Source of the DNA: Terfezia claveryi
Taxonomy: Eukaryota > Ascomycota > Pezizomycetes > Pezizales > Pezizaceae
Direction of reading: 5' to 3'
Length of the DNA: 64,000 nt
NCBI GenBank assembly: GCA_015179025.1
Contig: WHUX01000115.1
Coordinates: 1-64,000 of the forward strand
The position numbers and the translations under genes were made by a program. Positions 12,317 through 23,315 of the stretch are shown here, piece after piece. How positions within the stretch are numbered: position 1 is the first letter of the stretch; the number at the start of each line of letters is the position of its first letter. A model generated the notes under the pieces. It was given only the letters and a program-made list of their open reading frames with translations, was not told the origin of the DNA and made no database searches.

Positions 12317-13096
12317 ACTTCCCGGAGCTCATTGATTGGAGGATAATACCGGGACAGAATAATGATAATACTAATATGGATATGGGTGATTTTTGTCTTC
12401 AGGATTCTGTTTTGTCGAAAAAAGAAATACAGACGTTATATAAGAAGAAAGCAGATAAAGTACGACCGGTTAATGTGCCGCATGAAGATGGAGCGAAGCC
12501 AGCGGGACACAAAGATTGGAGAGAAAAAAGAATTGCTTCCAAAAAAGCGCTTTTTGAGAGTCGAACAAAAAACGGTATGACTCTCAGATCAGATATAGAC
12601 CAATCCCTTTACGAACTCAGATGGCTAGTACCGAAATTTTCAGATATTCCTAGGGGATTGAGATTAATACTGGAACAAGTACAAAATCTACATATAGGAG
12701 AAAGCATTACGTCTTAAGAAAAACAGATACTGATAGAAGTATTATATAATCGGGAAGCAGCTATTGCTTATGATTTCTCACAAAAAGGGGTATTTCGAGA
12801 AGAGGTTGAACCGCCACATAAAATACCGACTATTCCATATATACTGTGGCAAGCACCAAGTTTTCATATACCTAAGGCATTGATTCCTGAAGTTATGAAA
12901 ATTTGCGAGGACAGAATTAAGTGTGGAACGCTAGAATACAGTTTTGGGCCATACAGAAATCCATGGTTCCTGGTCAAGAAGAAAAATGTGAAATATCGGT
13001 TAATTAACGCGGCTATACATCTCAATGCGGTTACTATTAAAAATGCGTCTCTTCCCCCGAATGTCGATGTGTTCAGTGAAGAATTTGCGAGATATC
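12313..13096 (+). pseudogene. Gy1 reverse transcriptase, N-terminal part
   Basis: The plus strand from about 12800 reads ...IPYILWQAPSFHIPKALIPE, then NPWFLVKKKNVKYRLINAA, the fingers region of a gypsy reverse transcriptase (consensus SPxFxVxKK and R-x-hhD/N). It is cut at 13096 by the E-minus chromovirus. The ATATC before the insertion is repeated after it at 25588. Joining 13096 to 25593 gives EEFARYPLVSLIDLFSGYDQ, which restores the conserved D-L-x-S-G-Y-x-Q motif. A GAGAGTC..GACTCTC motif lies inside this region at 12556-12585. Confidence 0.7.
12556..12585. repeat. Internal copy of the Gy1 palindromic motif
   Basis: GAGAGTCGAAC followed by GGTATGACTCTC, the same motif that occurs twice in each Gy1 LTR, here in the coding interior. 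Arms of 7 bp are perfect. Confidence 0.7.
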
Positions 13097-13595
13097 TGTA
13101 ATGAGGGCTCCGAGGATAAGGCGACCAAGGGGTACGCCGGGGCAAGGGCAAGGCTAGGGTGACACACATGTAGGAACGCTACGTGTGTGACTAGGGGAAA
13201 AGGCTGGGACGGGGGCAAGGGCGAGGGCGAGAGAGACAGAGGGCAAGGGGCACGAGACACACGGAGGCAGTTGCCACGTGTGTCGGAGGGAGGCAGCTGT
13301 GCTGCAGAGTAATTCAAGAGACAAAGGGGGGTGCACAAGGGAGGTGCACAAGCGCTGGGAGAGGCAAGGTCCTGTATTGGATATACAAGATGTTGGATGG
13401 GGATCCAACGAGAGGGCGGAGAGAGCAAGCTATATATACAGGCTTCCTTCCTGGCCAAGGCTACCGGAAGGAATAAGGTTCCCGAGACCCCTTATCTTGG
13501 GAACAGAGATAACAATGACATCAATCAACAATAACGAGAGTCGAACGGAATCCCGTCCGACTCTCAAACCTGGCTAGGAAAGGATGGTTGTGACA
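13097..13595 (-). repeat. E-minus 3' LTR
   Basis: 499 bp, from TGTAATG (mutated TGTAACG) to GGTTGTGACA on the plus strand. It lacks the 7-mer array that lengthens the LTRs of E-plus and E3. It contains the palindromes listed for E-plus, including a GAGAGTCGAACGG/CCGTCCGACTCTC pair at 13536-13565. Confidence 0.92.
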
Positions 13596-13732
13596 CTATC
13601 CCCCCTTTAGGCTCGGAGCTCCAGCGACTAGGAGGCCTGGGCACGATAACCGGCAAAATCAACACAGGAAACAACAACAACAAGGTAAGGACAAAAACCC
13701 CAACTCTGAACAACGAAGACAAGACAAAAATA

Positions 13733-15365
13733 TCATTCAGCTGGGCGAGGCTTGAGAGGATAAAGCTGGTGGAATAGGGTGACCAGGTCAGGGGCGTTTT
13801 CCAGATCCTCTGCTGGTTGCCAGGTGGTCTCCTCATCCCCTAACCATTTGACCTTGTACTGAACTCGTCCATAGCGCTTCCTGGAGTCCAGTACCTCCTC
13901 AACCTCCCACTCCTCTTCTCCTGCAATCACCACGGGAGGGGGTGGCGGATGCCTTTGACCTGGAAGAGGATCGTCTGCGGCTGGCTCGATCTCCGAGACA
14001 TAAACGACCAGGTGGCGTTTGATGTCCTTGGGAAACCTCAATCGATAGGCATGAGTGCCTACAGCGCCTAGCACCTCGAAGGAGCCTAAAAACTTATGGT
14101 CCAGTTTGCGGGAGGGCCGTTCTGTTCGGAAGTGTCTGCTGGATAGCCATACTTGGTCCCCTGGGTGGTATTTAGAAGCTGGCAACCGGGACCCATTGGC
14201 ATACTCCGCTTGCCTGGCTTGGGTGTAGGCCAACTCAGCCTTCAAGGTAGCATGGAGTTTTGTGATCTCTGTTGCGAAGTCCTTGGCTGGGGCATTCTCC
14301 CTGGCCTTGCGCAGGGGTGCCAGGGAGTCTACGAACCAAGGGTGCCAGCCATAATTGGCCAGGAATGGGGAGGTCTTCAGGGTCTCGGAGAAGTAGTTGT
14401 TGGCGGAGAACTCGCAGGTCGCCAGCAACGAAACCCAGTTATTCTGCTGATAATTGATGTACGCCCTCAGGTACTGCTCCATGATGGCGTTCATGCGTTC
14501 TGACTGGCCATCAGTCTGAGGATGGTATGCCGTGGACAGGTGTACTTCAATACCCAGCAGCTCACAGAAGGTTCTCCAGAAGTCGACGACGAACTGAGGG
14601 CTGCGGTCTGAGACAACCGATGCCGGGAGGCCATGGTAATGGAAGACATTATTCAGGTAAAGGGATGCCAATTCAGGGGCTGAGCAGGTGTCTTGACAGG
14701 GTATCACATGCCTCATTTTTGTCAACCGATCCACTACCATTAAGATGGCATTGAATCCCGAGTCTTCTGGCAATCCGGTGACAAAGTCCATAGTCAGATG
14801 TTGCCAGGGTTGGTCTGGGACTTCCAGGGGCTTCAGGGTACCATACGGAGCGTGGCGGGTGGGTTTGGCACACTTGCAGATATGGCAATTCCGTATGTAC
14901 CGCTCTACCTCCTTCCATTGGTCAATCCACGTATATTGCCTAGCTAGCAGCTCTAACGTTTTAGCTACCCCAGGATGACCCGCAGCCAGGGTATCATAGT
15001 GTTCCTTGATCAGCTGCATCCGCAGCTCTCCTTCAGGTATATAGAGCCGATCTAGGTAGTATAGGAGGCCGTTCTGAGTGGTGCACTCAGCTAGGGAAAT
15101 CTTGGTGTGACGGCGCTGTCTAGACTCCACTGCAGCAATTATATCCTTAACCAGGTCATCCTCCGCATATGCCCATTGTATCCGCAGAAGGAGATCTGCT
15201 CCTGAGTTCACTTCAGCTTTAGCATCAGCATCAGCATCAGCATTAGCATCAGCATCAGCATCAGCATCAGCATCAGCATCAGCATCAGCATCAGCATCAG
15301 CATCAGTATGGCTAGTGGCCGCCAGGTCGAGATTTTCAGGTTTCAGTACCACCTGATTTTGGTAC
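13733..15365 (-). pseudogene. E-minus pol: integrase with chromodomain
   Basis: In order on the minus strand: a (Asp-Ala)14 run (one unit mutated to Asn-Ala), an HHCC zinc-binding region (H..HYDTLAAGHPG..C-H-I-C), an integrase core with catalytic D (MDFVTGLPE), D (VVSDRSPQFV) and E (QTDGQSERMN), and a C-terminal chromodomain (EEEWEVEEVLDSRKRYGRVQ, then YKVKWLG...TTWQP). The protein ends ...LKPRPAE. The frame joins the RNase H part only after a one-base correction in the run of G near 15385 ([10 protein letters not shown] then stop). Chromodomains of this kind guide integration to marked heterochromatin. Confidence 0.85.
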
Positions 15366-15366
15366 T

Positions 15367-16976
15367 TCAGCCTTTCATCCCCCCTTTAGGGAGATCTCCT
15401 GATCTCCTGGTCAGTGCATCCGGCTTACCCCCAGCTTTTCCAGGCCGATACTTGATCTTGAAGTTGAATCGAGATAAGAACTCCAACCACCTAGCCTGCC
15501 GTCGGTTCAGCAGCTTAGTGGTGGTGAAGTACTCAAGATTCTTATGATCGGATAGCACCTCGATGATCCTCTTGGCTAACTCCAGGTGTGGCCTCCACTC
15601 CTCGAATGCTCGCACAATGGCCATTAACTCTTTATCATAGATTTCATAATTACACTCAGCCGGAGAGTGCTTTTTTGAGAAGTATGCCACTGGGTGGAGG
15701 ATCCCATTGATATACTGAGACAAGATTCCCGCGGAGACATAGTCGGAGGCGTCAGTCTCCACAATATATTCACTGTCTGAGTCAAAGTGGGCCAGGATTG
15801 GTGCTGAGCAGAAGGCTTCCTTGAGGTTCTGGAAGGCGGATTGGGCTTCTGGACTCCAGTGGAATCGCCGGTCCTTTTTGGTCAGGGCTGTGAGGGGGGC
15901 CACGATCTTGGAATACCCTAGAATGAACCGTCGGTAAAAGTTGGCGAATCCCTGGAAGGCCTGAACATCCCTGAGATTTGCTGGGACTTCCCACTCCTGA
16001 ACGGCAGTGACCTTGGCGGGGTCCATTCTAATACCTTCCGTGGTGATGATCAACCCTAGATACTTAACCTCCTGCACATGGAACTCGCACTTTTCCGGCT
16101 TCAGATACAACCCAGCTCCCTCCAGCTTCTCCAGCACTTGTCGAATGTGGATCTTGTGTTCCGCTAGGGTATACGAGTAGATGAGGATATCGTCCAGGTA
16201 GGCGGTGCAGAATACATCCAGAAAGTCCCGCAGAGTGTCGTTGATAAAGTGCTGAAAAGAGGCGGGGGCGTTGGTTAGGCCGAAAGGCATCACGTTATAC
16301 TCAAAATGGCCATATCGTGTCTGGAAGGCAGTCTTCCACTCCTCCCCCTCAGCAATTCGTACCAAGTTGTATGCCCCTCTCAGATCCAATTTGGTGAACC
16401 ATTTTGCCTTGGAAAGTCTAGCTAATGTCTCCTGGATCAGGGGCAAGGGGTATCTGTTCTTGACCGTTATCTCGTTCAGGCCACAATAATCAACACACAA
16501 CCGAAGAGAGCCGTCCGACTTCTTCACGAACAGCATAGGGGCACCCGCTGGGGAGGAGCTGTAGCGAATGAAGCTCTTGTTGAGGTTTTCTTCCAGATAC
16601 TTTTTCAGAGCTTCCAGTTCCACTCGAGACATCCCATAGAGAGGTCCATAAGGGGGGTCTTTCCTTCCACCAGTGGGATTGTGTGGTTGTATAGTCGATG
16701 GGGGGCAAGCTTTTCTGCTGCTTTTTCTGAGAACAGGTCATTGAATTCATGGTATTCCCCCAGAACCATGGATTTCCACTCCTCCTTGGATCTCGTCTTG
16801 TTAATCTCTAGGTTCACTTCATGTATGGAGAGAGTGTGTGCCTTCAGCTTGTGCCTCCTGGTGAGGTAAGCGAAAGCCCCTGCCCCGATAAAGCTAACGT
16901 TCAGGGGTTTTGGGGTCGCCAGGGGGATAGAGGGGACAGGGGAAACAGGGGGAGCAGGGGAAACAGGGGGAACAGG
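15367..16976 (-). pseudogene. E-minus pol: reverse transcriptase and RNase H
   Basis: From 16976 the minus strand continues the proline-rich linker and the KLAPHR...PLVEGKTP entry to the reverse transcriptase. A one-base loss in a run of C near 16650 shifts the frame, and the reverse transcriptase proper is open from 16632 to 15367. Motifs are [38 protein letters not shown] and the catalytic YLDDILIYS, then the RNase H VETDASDY and DKELMAI. This is the longest open reverse transcriptase frame in the window (421 codons). The part upstream of 16977 lies at 23316. Confidence 0.88.
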
Positions 16977-17539
16977 TGTCACAACCGTCCTTTCCTAGCC
17001 AGGTTTGAGAGTCAGACGGAATCCTGTCCGACTCTCATTATTGTTGATTGATATCGTTGTTATCTCTGTTCCCGAGATAAGGGGTCTCGGGAACCTTATT
17101 CCTTCCGGTGGCCTTGGCCAGGAAGGAAGCCTGTATATATAGCTTGCTCTCTCCGCCCTCTTGTTGGATCCCCATCCAACGTCTTGTATACCCAATACAG
17201 GACCTTGCTTCCCCCAGCGCTTGTGCACCTCCCTTGTGCACATCCTTGTCTTGAACAAACAACTCTGCAGTACAGCTGCCTCCATTGACACACGCGGCAA
17301 CTGCCTCCGCATGTCTTGTGTCTCTTGCCTCTTGCCTCTTGCCTCTTGCCTCTTGCCTCTTGCCTCTTGCCCTTGCCCCCGTCTCAGTCTTCCCCTGGTC
17401 ACACACGTAGCGTTCCTACGTGTGTCTTACCCTAGCCTTTCCCCCGATCACACACGTAGCGCTCCTACGTGTGCGATTGCCCCTTGCCACTTCCCCGGCG
17501 TACCCCTTGGTCGCCTTGTCCCCCAGAGCCCTCGTTACA
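16977..17539 (+). repeat. E-plus 5' LTR with stem-loop series and TATA box
   Basis: Perfect or near-perfect hairpins follow one another: GAGAGTC..GACTCTC (17007-17036), TTCCCGAGA/TCTCGGGAA (17069-17093), GTTGGATCCCCATCCAAC (17163-17180), TGTAT/ATACA (17185-17199), GTGCAC/GTGCAC (17223-17241), and two CACACGTAG/CTACGTGTG pairs (17402-17424 and 17451-17474). A TATATATA box lies near 17133. An array of the 7-mer CTTGCCT sits at about 17320-17370. Confidence 0.93.
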
Positions 17540-17570
17540 CTACGTTGGATCTTTCAGACCAACCGGTACG

Positions 17571-18704
17571 ATGTCCGCGAACATTCCACTACCCACCGAT
17601 AGATTCGCAGCCTGGAGGGCGACTCCGATCCCATCAGACCCGACAGAACTATCAGCATACCGACGAACTGTGATCGAGATATTCATAGATACTTATGCCA
17701 TCGGCGAACAACAAGGAGCGGACCTTCAGAAAGCCGAAAGGCGAATCCAAGAAGCTGAAGATGAAATAACCCTCCTCCGAGAAGATGCAGCAGAGGACAG
17801 GATAACCATCCGGAGACTGACTCGCGCTTTGGACCTGACCGATGGTCCAAAAAACCAGAAAACACAAGACCTACCCACCCCGCCCAAGTTTAATGGGGAC
17901 CGGGGCCGGCTACGAGCATGGAAAAACTCTGTGCAGATAAAACTCTTTGGGGACTCGGCGAAGTTCCCCACCATCCACCACCAGCTCTCATACGTCTATG
18001 GCCTACTGGAGGGTAAGGCCATGGACCAGGTACAGCCCTTCGTCAAGGCCACGGGGATTGATCTAGTAGACATCCCAGCACTAATGGCAATCCTGGACCG
18101 AGCCTTCGGAGACCCGGATCCTAAAGGAACTGCCAGCAGGGCCCTGCGAGACCTCAAGCAAAAACACAACGAACTGTCAGCCTATGTCGCTGAGTTCTCC
18201 AGGCTAGCAGCAGAGCTCAATTGGAATGACGAAGCCAAGCTCGATCAGTTCAAAGATGGGCTTACCTTCGAGCTGAAAAAGGCTCTGGTTTACTGCCCAC
18301 TGACCAAGACCCTGGAGGGACTTATTGAACAAGCTAGCTGGGTGGAACAGCAGACAGCGGCACTCAGAGCCCCCCAAAAGACACTCCCGACCTCGACTCC
18401 CCGTACACCATTTCTGACAGCACGCACCCAACAACAACAACCCACACCAGTCAACAAGCCTGCACACCCCTCCCTGGTAGCGGGTGGGGCTGCCCCCATG
18501 GACCTGTCAGCAGGTAGACCTCGTCTTACCCAGGAGGAAAGGGACCGTCGCCGCACTCAGGGTTTGTGCATTGCATGCGGAAAGGGGGACCATTTTATTG
18601 CGGCATGTCCCCTCCGAAAAAACCGCTCCCTGGCCGCTCATGCCATCTCGGAAGCCCGGATCGAGGAGGTTGACGAGGCGGGAAAAGCCCTGTCCCTTGC
18701 CTAG
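17571..18704 (+). CDS. E-plus Gag polyprotein
   Basis: Open for 377 residues from the ATG at 17571, which is the first ATG after the LTR (17539) and is conserved at the same place in E-minus and E3. In order: an N-terminal Ala/Thr-rich part, a coiled-coil stretch (about residues 50-85, QKAERRIQEAEDEI...), a capsid domain (about 105-260, with LRAWKNSVQIKL and RLAAELNWNDEAK), a Pro/Thr/Gln linker, and a CCHC zinc knuckle CIACGKGDHFIAAC (C-x2-C-x4-H-x4-C) near residue 345. Gag would form the virus-like particle and bind element RNA. This is the only intact gag among the three E copies. A GGGAAAA heptamer lies 15 bases before its stop codon. Confidence 0.9.
   Translation: MSANIPLPTDRFAAWRATPIPSDPTELSAYRRTVIEIFIDTYAIGEQQGADLQKAERRIQEAEDEITLLREDAAEDRITIRRLTRALDLTDGPKNQKTQDLPTPPKFNGDRGRLRAWKNSVQIKLFGDSAKFPTIHHQLSYVYGLLEGKAMDQVQPFVKATGIDLVDIPALMAILDRAFGDPDPKGTASRALRDLKQKHNELSAYVAEFSRLAAELNWNDEAKLDQFKDGLTFELKKALVYCPLTKTLEGLIEQASWVEQQTAALRAPQKTLPTSTPRTPFLTARTQQQQPTPVNKPAHPSLVAGGAAPMDLSAGRPRLTQEERDRRRTQGLCIACGKGDHFIAACPLRKNRSLAAHAISEARIEEVDEAGKALSLA
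18680..18686 (+). promoter_or_regulatory. Candidate -1 ribosomal frameshift site (gag to pol)
   Basis: The heptamer GGGAAAA is placed as G GGA AAA in the gag frame, matching the X XXY YYZ rule. Pol is in the -1 frame and stays open from this site past the gag stop (18702-18704). The same heptamer in the same frame occurs in E3 (38499-38505, minus strand) and E-minus (23951-23957, minus strand). No ATG lies near the start of the pol homology. Confidence 0.65.
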
Positions 18705-21700
18705 TCACTGACACTAGCAAGGGACCTGCCCCAGGCCATTTGTCTTTGTCTGAATTTTCTGTGTATTCCACTTCTTCTGTTGTTGACGAATCTCGCTTGT
18801 TCAGCGAGTATTTTGTTGTATCTATCTCTCTCAATATCAATGATAGAACAATTACCACGTCAGCCCTTATAGATTGCGGAGCCTCAGGAATTGCATTCGT
18901 TGACCAGGCCTTTGTCAGTAAATTCGCTATACCCACGTCCAAGCTCAAAACCCCCCACGTTCTGGATGTTATCGACGGTCGACCCATCTCCTCCGGAGAT
19001 ATCACCGATATTGCGTGCGTGCCTGCCCTGGTCGGGGATCACTCCGAGGCAAACCTCCCAATGTTCGTGACAAAGCTCAAATACCCGATTGTCCTTGGAA
19101 TCCCCTGGCTTAGAATGCATGATGTATCGGTCAGCTTTGGCTCCTACACCCTGCAGTTCAACAGCCAATATTGCAAAAAGCACTGCGGGAATCCAAAGGC
19201 CACCGTCACTGGGTTGTGTGCCTTGCCCACCCCGATAATCCACCCGACCCAGGTGTTGCACCTGCCTGTGCACCTCGATGCCAATTCCCCTGTTCCCCCC
19301 GCTTTTCCCCCTATACCCCCGATTTCCCCTGTGCCCCTGGTTTCCCCTGTGCCCCCTGTGCCCCCGGGTCCCCAAAAACCTCTGAATGTTAGCTTCATCG
19401 GGGCAGGGGCTTTCGCTTACCTCACCAGGAGGCACAAGCTGAAGGCTCATGCCCTATCTATACACGAGGTTAACCTGGAAATCAACAAGATGCAGCCTAA
19501 GGAGGAGTGGAAGGCTATGGTCCTGGATGAATATTACGAGTTTATTGATCTGTTCTCGGAAAAAGCCGCGGAGAAGCTGGCGCCCCACCGGCCATATGAC
19601 CACACGATTCCGCTGATAGAGGGTAAGACCCCCCCCTATGGGCCCCTCTACGGAATGTCCCGGTTGGAGCTGGAAGCTTTGAAGAAATACTTGGAGGAAA
19701 ACCTCAACAAGAGCTTTATTCGCCATAGCTCCTCTCCAGCGGGTGCCCCTGTGCTGTTCGTGAAGAAGTCGGACGGCTCTCTTCAGTTGTGCGTTGATTA
19801 TCGTGGCCTGAACGAGATAACGGTCAAGAACAGGTATCCCCTACCTCTGATCCAGGAAACATTAGCCAGGCTCTCCAAGGCAAAATGGTTCACTAAACTG
19901 GATTTAAGAGGGGCTTACAACCTGGTACGGATCGCCGAGGGGGAGGAGTAGAAAACTGCCTTCCGGACGCGATATGGCCATTTTGAGTATAATGTGATGC
20001 CTTTCGGCTTAACCAACGCCCCCGCCTCTTTTCAGCACTTTATCAATGATACTCTGCGGGACTTTCTGGACGTATTCTGCACCGCCTACCTGGACGATAT
20101 CCTCATTTACTCGGATACCCTAGCAGAACACAAGATCCACGTCCGACAAGTGCTGGAGAAGCTGGAGGGAGCTGGGTTATATCTGAAGCCGGAAAAATGC
20201 GAGTTCCATGTGCAGAAGGTCAAGTATCTGGGGCTAATTATTACCACGGAGGGCATCCAGATGGACCCTGCGAAGGTTGCTGCGATCCAGGAGTGGGAAA
20301 CTCCAGCCAACCTCAAGGATGTACAGGCCTTCCTGGGTTTTGCTAACTTCTGTCACCGGTTCATTGTGGGATATTCGAAGATCGTGGCACCACTGACAGC
20401 ATTAACCAAGACCAAGGGCATGGAAAAGGGCCAACGCTTCCAGTGGGGTCTGGAAGCCCAATCTGCCTTCGAGAAACTCAAAGAAGCCTTCTGCTCAGCC
20501 CCGATCCTGGCCCACTTCGACCCCGACAGCGAGTGTATCGTAGAAACAGATGCCTCCGACTATGTGTCTGCCGGAATCCTGTCCCAGCATGTGAACGGCA
20601 TCCTCCACCCAGTGGCATACTTCTCAAAAAAGCACTCTCCGGCGGAGTGTAATTATGAAATCTATGATAAGGAGTTAATGGCCATTGTGCGAGTATTCGA
20701 GGAGTGGAGGCCACACCTGGAGTAAGCCAAGGGGATCATTGAGGTGCTATCCGATCATAAGAATCTTGAGTACTTCACCACCACTAAGCTGCTGAACCGA
20801 CGGCAGGCTAGGTGGTCGGAGTTCTTATCTCGATTCAACTTCAAGATCAAGTATCGGCCTGGAAAGGCTGGTGGGAAACCAGACGCACTGACCAGGAGAT
20901 CAGGAGATCTCCCTAATGGGGGGGATGAAAGGCTGAAGTACCAAAATCAGGTGGTACTGAAACCTGAAAATCTCGACCTGGCGGCCACTAGCCATGCTGA
21001 TGCTGATGCTGATGCTGATGCTGATGCTGATGCTGATGCTGATGCTGATGCTGATGCTGATGCTGATGCTAAAGCTGAAGCGAACCCAGGAGCAGATCTC
21101 CTTCTGCGGATACAACGGGCATATGCGGAGGACGACCTGGTTAAGGATATAATCGCTACAGTGGAGTCTGGACAGCGCCGTCACACCAAGATTTCCCTAG
21201 CCGAGTGCACCACTCAGGACGGCCTCCTATACCACCTAGATCGGCTCTATATACCTGAAGGAGAGCTGCGGATGCAGCTGATCAAGGAACACCATGATAC
21301 CCTGGCTGCGGGTCATCTTGGAGTAGCTAAAACGTTAGAGCTGCTAGCTAGGCAATATACGTGGATTGACCAACGGAAGGAGGTGGAGCGGTACATACGG
21401 AATTGCCATGTCTGCAAGCGTGCCAAACCCACCCGCCACGCTCCGTATGGTACCCTGAAGCCCCTGGAAGTCCCAGAACAACCCTGGCAACACCTGACTA
21501 TGGACTTCGTCACCGGATTGCCGGAAGACTCGGGATTCAACGCCATCTTGATGGTAGTGGATCGGTTAACGAAAATGAGGCATGTGATACCCTGTCGAGA
21601 CACCTGCTCGGCCCCCGAATTGGCATCCCTCTACCTGGATAATGTCTTCCGTTACCATGGCCTCCCAGCGTCGATTGTCTCAGACCGTGGCCCTCAGTTC

Positions 21701-22558
21701 GTCGCCGACTTCTGGAAAACATTCTGTGAGCTGTTGGGTATTGAAGTACACCTGTCTACGGCATACCACCCTCAGACTGATGGCCAGTCAGAACGTATGA
21801 ACGCCATCATGGAGCAATATCTGAGGGCGTACATCAATTACCAGCAGAATAACTGGGTTTCATTGCTGGCCACCTGCAAATTCTCCGCCAACAACCACTT
21901 CTCTGAGACCCTGAAGACCTCCCCATTCCTGGCCAATTATGGCTGGCACCCTCGGTTCGTAGACTCCCTGGCACCTCTGCGCAAGGCCAGGGAGAACGCC
22001 CCAGCTAAGGAGTTCGCCACGCAGATTTCTGAACTTCACTCTACCCTGAAAGCCGAGCTGGGATATGCGCAAGCCAGGCAAGCTGAATATGCCAATGGAT
22101 CATGGTTGCCAGCCCCCAAGTATCAGCCAGGAGATAAGGTGTGGCTCTCCAGCCGGCACTTCCGGACGGAACGGCCATCTCGCAAGCTCGACCACAAGTT
22201 CCTGGGTCCATTCGAGGTGTTGGCTGCTGTGGGCACTCATGCCTATCGATTGAGGTTCCCCAAGGATATCAAACGCCACCCGGTTGTACACGTATCGGAA
22301 ATTGAGCCAGCGGCTGACGATCCCCTCCCAGGGCAGAAACACCCCCCTCCCCCTCCTGTAGTGATCGAAGGTGAGGAGGAATGGGAGGTAGAGGAAGTGC
22401 TGGACTCCCGAAGAAGGTATGGGCACCTGCAATATAAGGTCAAATGGCTGGGAGATGAGGAGACGACCTGGCAACCAGCGGAGGACCTGGAAAACGCCCC
22501 TGACCTGGTCACCCTATTCCACCAGCGTTACCCTCTCAAGCCTCGCCCTGCTGAATGA
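18687..22558 (+). pseudogene. E-plus Pol polyprotein with two nonsense codons
   Basis: The frame is -1 relative to gag. In order: aspartic protease (ALIDCGASGIAF, near 18860-18900), a Pro-rich linker (19280-19370), reverse transcriptase ([47 protein letters not shown]), RNase H ([17 protein letters not shown]), an (Asp-Ala)12 run (20996-21070), integrase (HHCC; DFVTGLPED; VSDRGPQF; QTDGQSERMN) and a C-terminal chromodomain (EEEWEVEEVLDSRRRYGHLQ). TAG at 19949-19951 replaces the TGG of E-minus and E3, and TAA at 20723-20725 replaces a sense codon. Otherwise the frame is open for about 1290 codons, so this is a recently disabled copy. Confidence 0.92.
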
Positions 22559-22747
22559 TATTTTTGTCTTGTCTTCGTTGATTTGGAGTTGGAATTATGA
22601 TTGTTGTTTCTGTTGTTGTCAGGTTGTTCGGAGTTGGGGTCTTTGTCCTTACCTTGTTGTTGTTGTTGTTGTTTCCTGTGTTGATTTTGCTAGTTATCGT
22701 ACCCAGGCCTCCTAGTCGTTGGAGCTCCGAGCCTAAAGGGGGGATAG

Positions 22748-23310
22748 TGTCACAACCGTCCTTTCCTAGCTAGGTTTGAGAGTCGGACGGAATCCCGTCC
22801 GACTCTCATTATTGTTGATTGATATCGTTGTTATCTCTGTTCCCGAGATAAGGGGTCTCGGGAACCTTATTCCTTCCGGTAGCCTTGGCCAGGAAGGAAG
22901 CCTGTATATATAGCTTGCTCTCTCCGCCCTCTTGTTGGATCCCCATCCAACGTTTTGTATACCCAATACAGGACCTTGCTTCCCCCAGCGCTTGTGCACC
23001 TCCCTTGTGCACATCCTTGTCTCGAACAAACAACTCTGCAGTACAGCTGCCTCCATTGACACACGCGGCAACTGCCTCCGCATGTCTCGTGTCTCTTGCC
23101 TCTTGCCTCTTGCCTCTTGCCTCTTGCCTCTTGCCTCTTGCCCTTGCCCCCGTCTCAGTCTTCTCCTGGTCACACACGTAGCGTTCCTACATGTGTCTTA
23201 CCCTAGCCTTTCCCCCGATCACACACGTAGCGCTCCTACGTGTGCGATTGCCCCTTGCCACTTCCCCGGCGTACCCCTTGGTCGCCTTGTCCCCCAGAGC
23301 CCTCGTTACA
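22748..23310 (+). repeat. E-plus 3' LTR
   Basis: 563 bp, preceded by the polypurine tract AAAGGGGGGATAG and followed by the ACAGG duplication. Differences from the 5' copy are transitions, for example CACGTAGG-type to CATGTAGG-type changes, consistent with mild RIP or drift. Confidence 0.93.
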
Positions 23311-23315
23311 ACAGG

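Larger units (their letters stand above)
16977..23310 (+). mobile_element. E-plus: chromodomain Ty3/gypsy element, innermost layer
   Basis: LTRs of 563 bp at 16977-17539 and 22748-23310 start TGTCACAACC and end CTCGTTACA. A perfect target duplication ACAGG flanks it (16972-16976 and 23311-23315). The 6334 bp element has gag (17571-18704) and pol in the -1 frame (to 22558), then a polypurine tract CTAAAGGGGGGATAG right before the 3' LTR. By eye the two LTRs differ at about nine sites, all transitions. Two nonsense codons in pol make it non-autonomous now. Confidence 0.95.
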
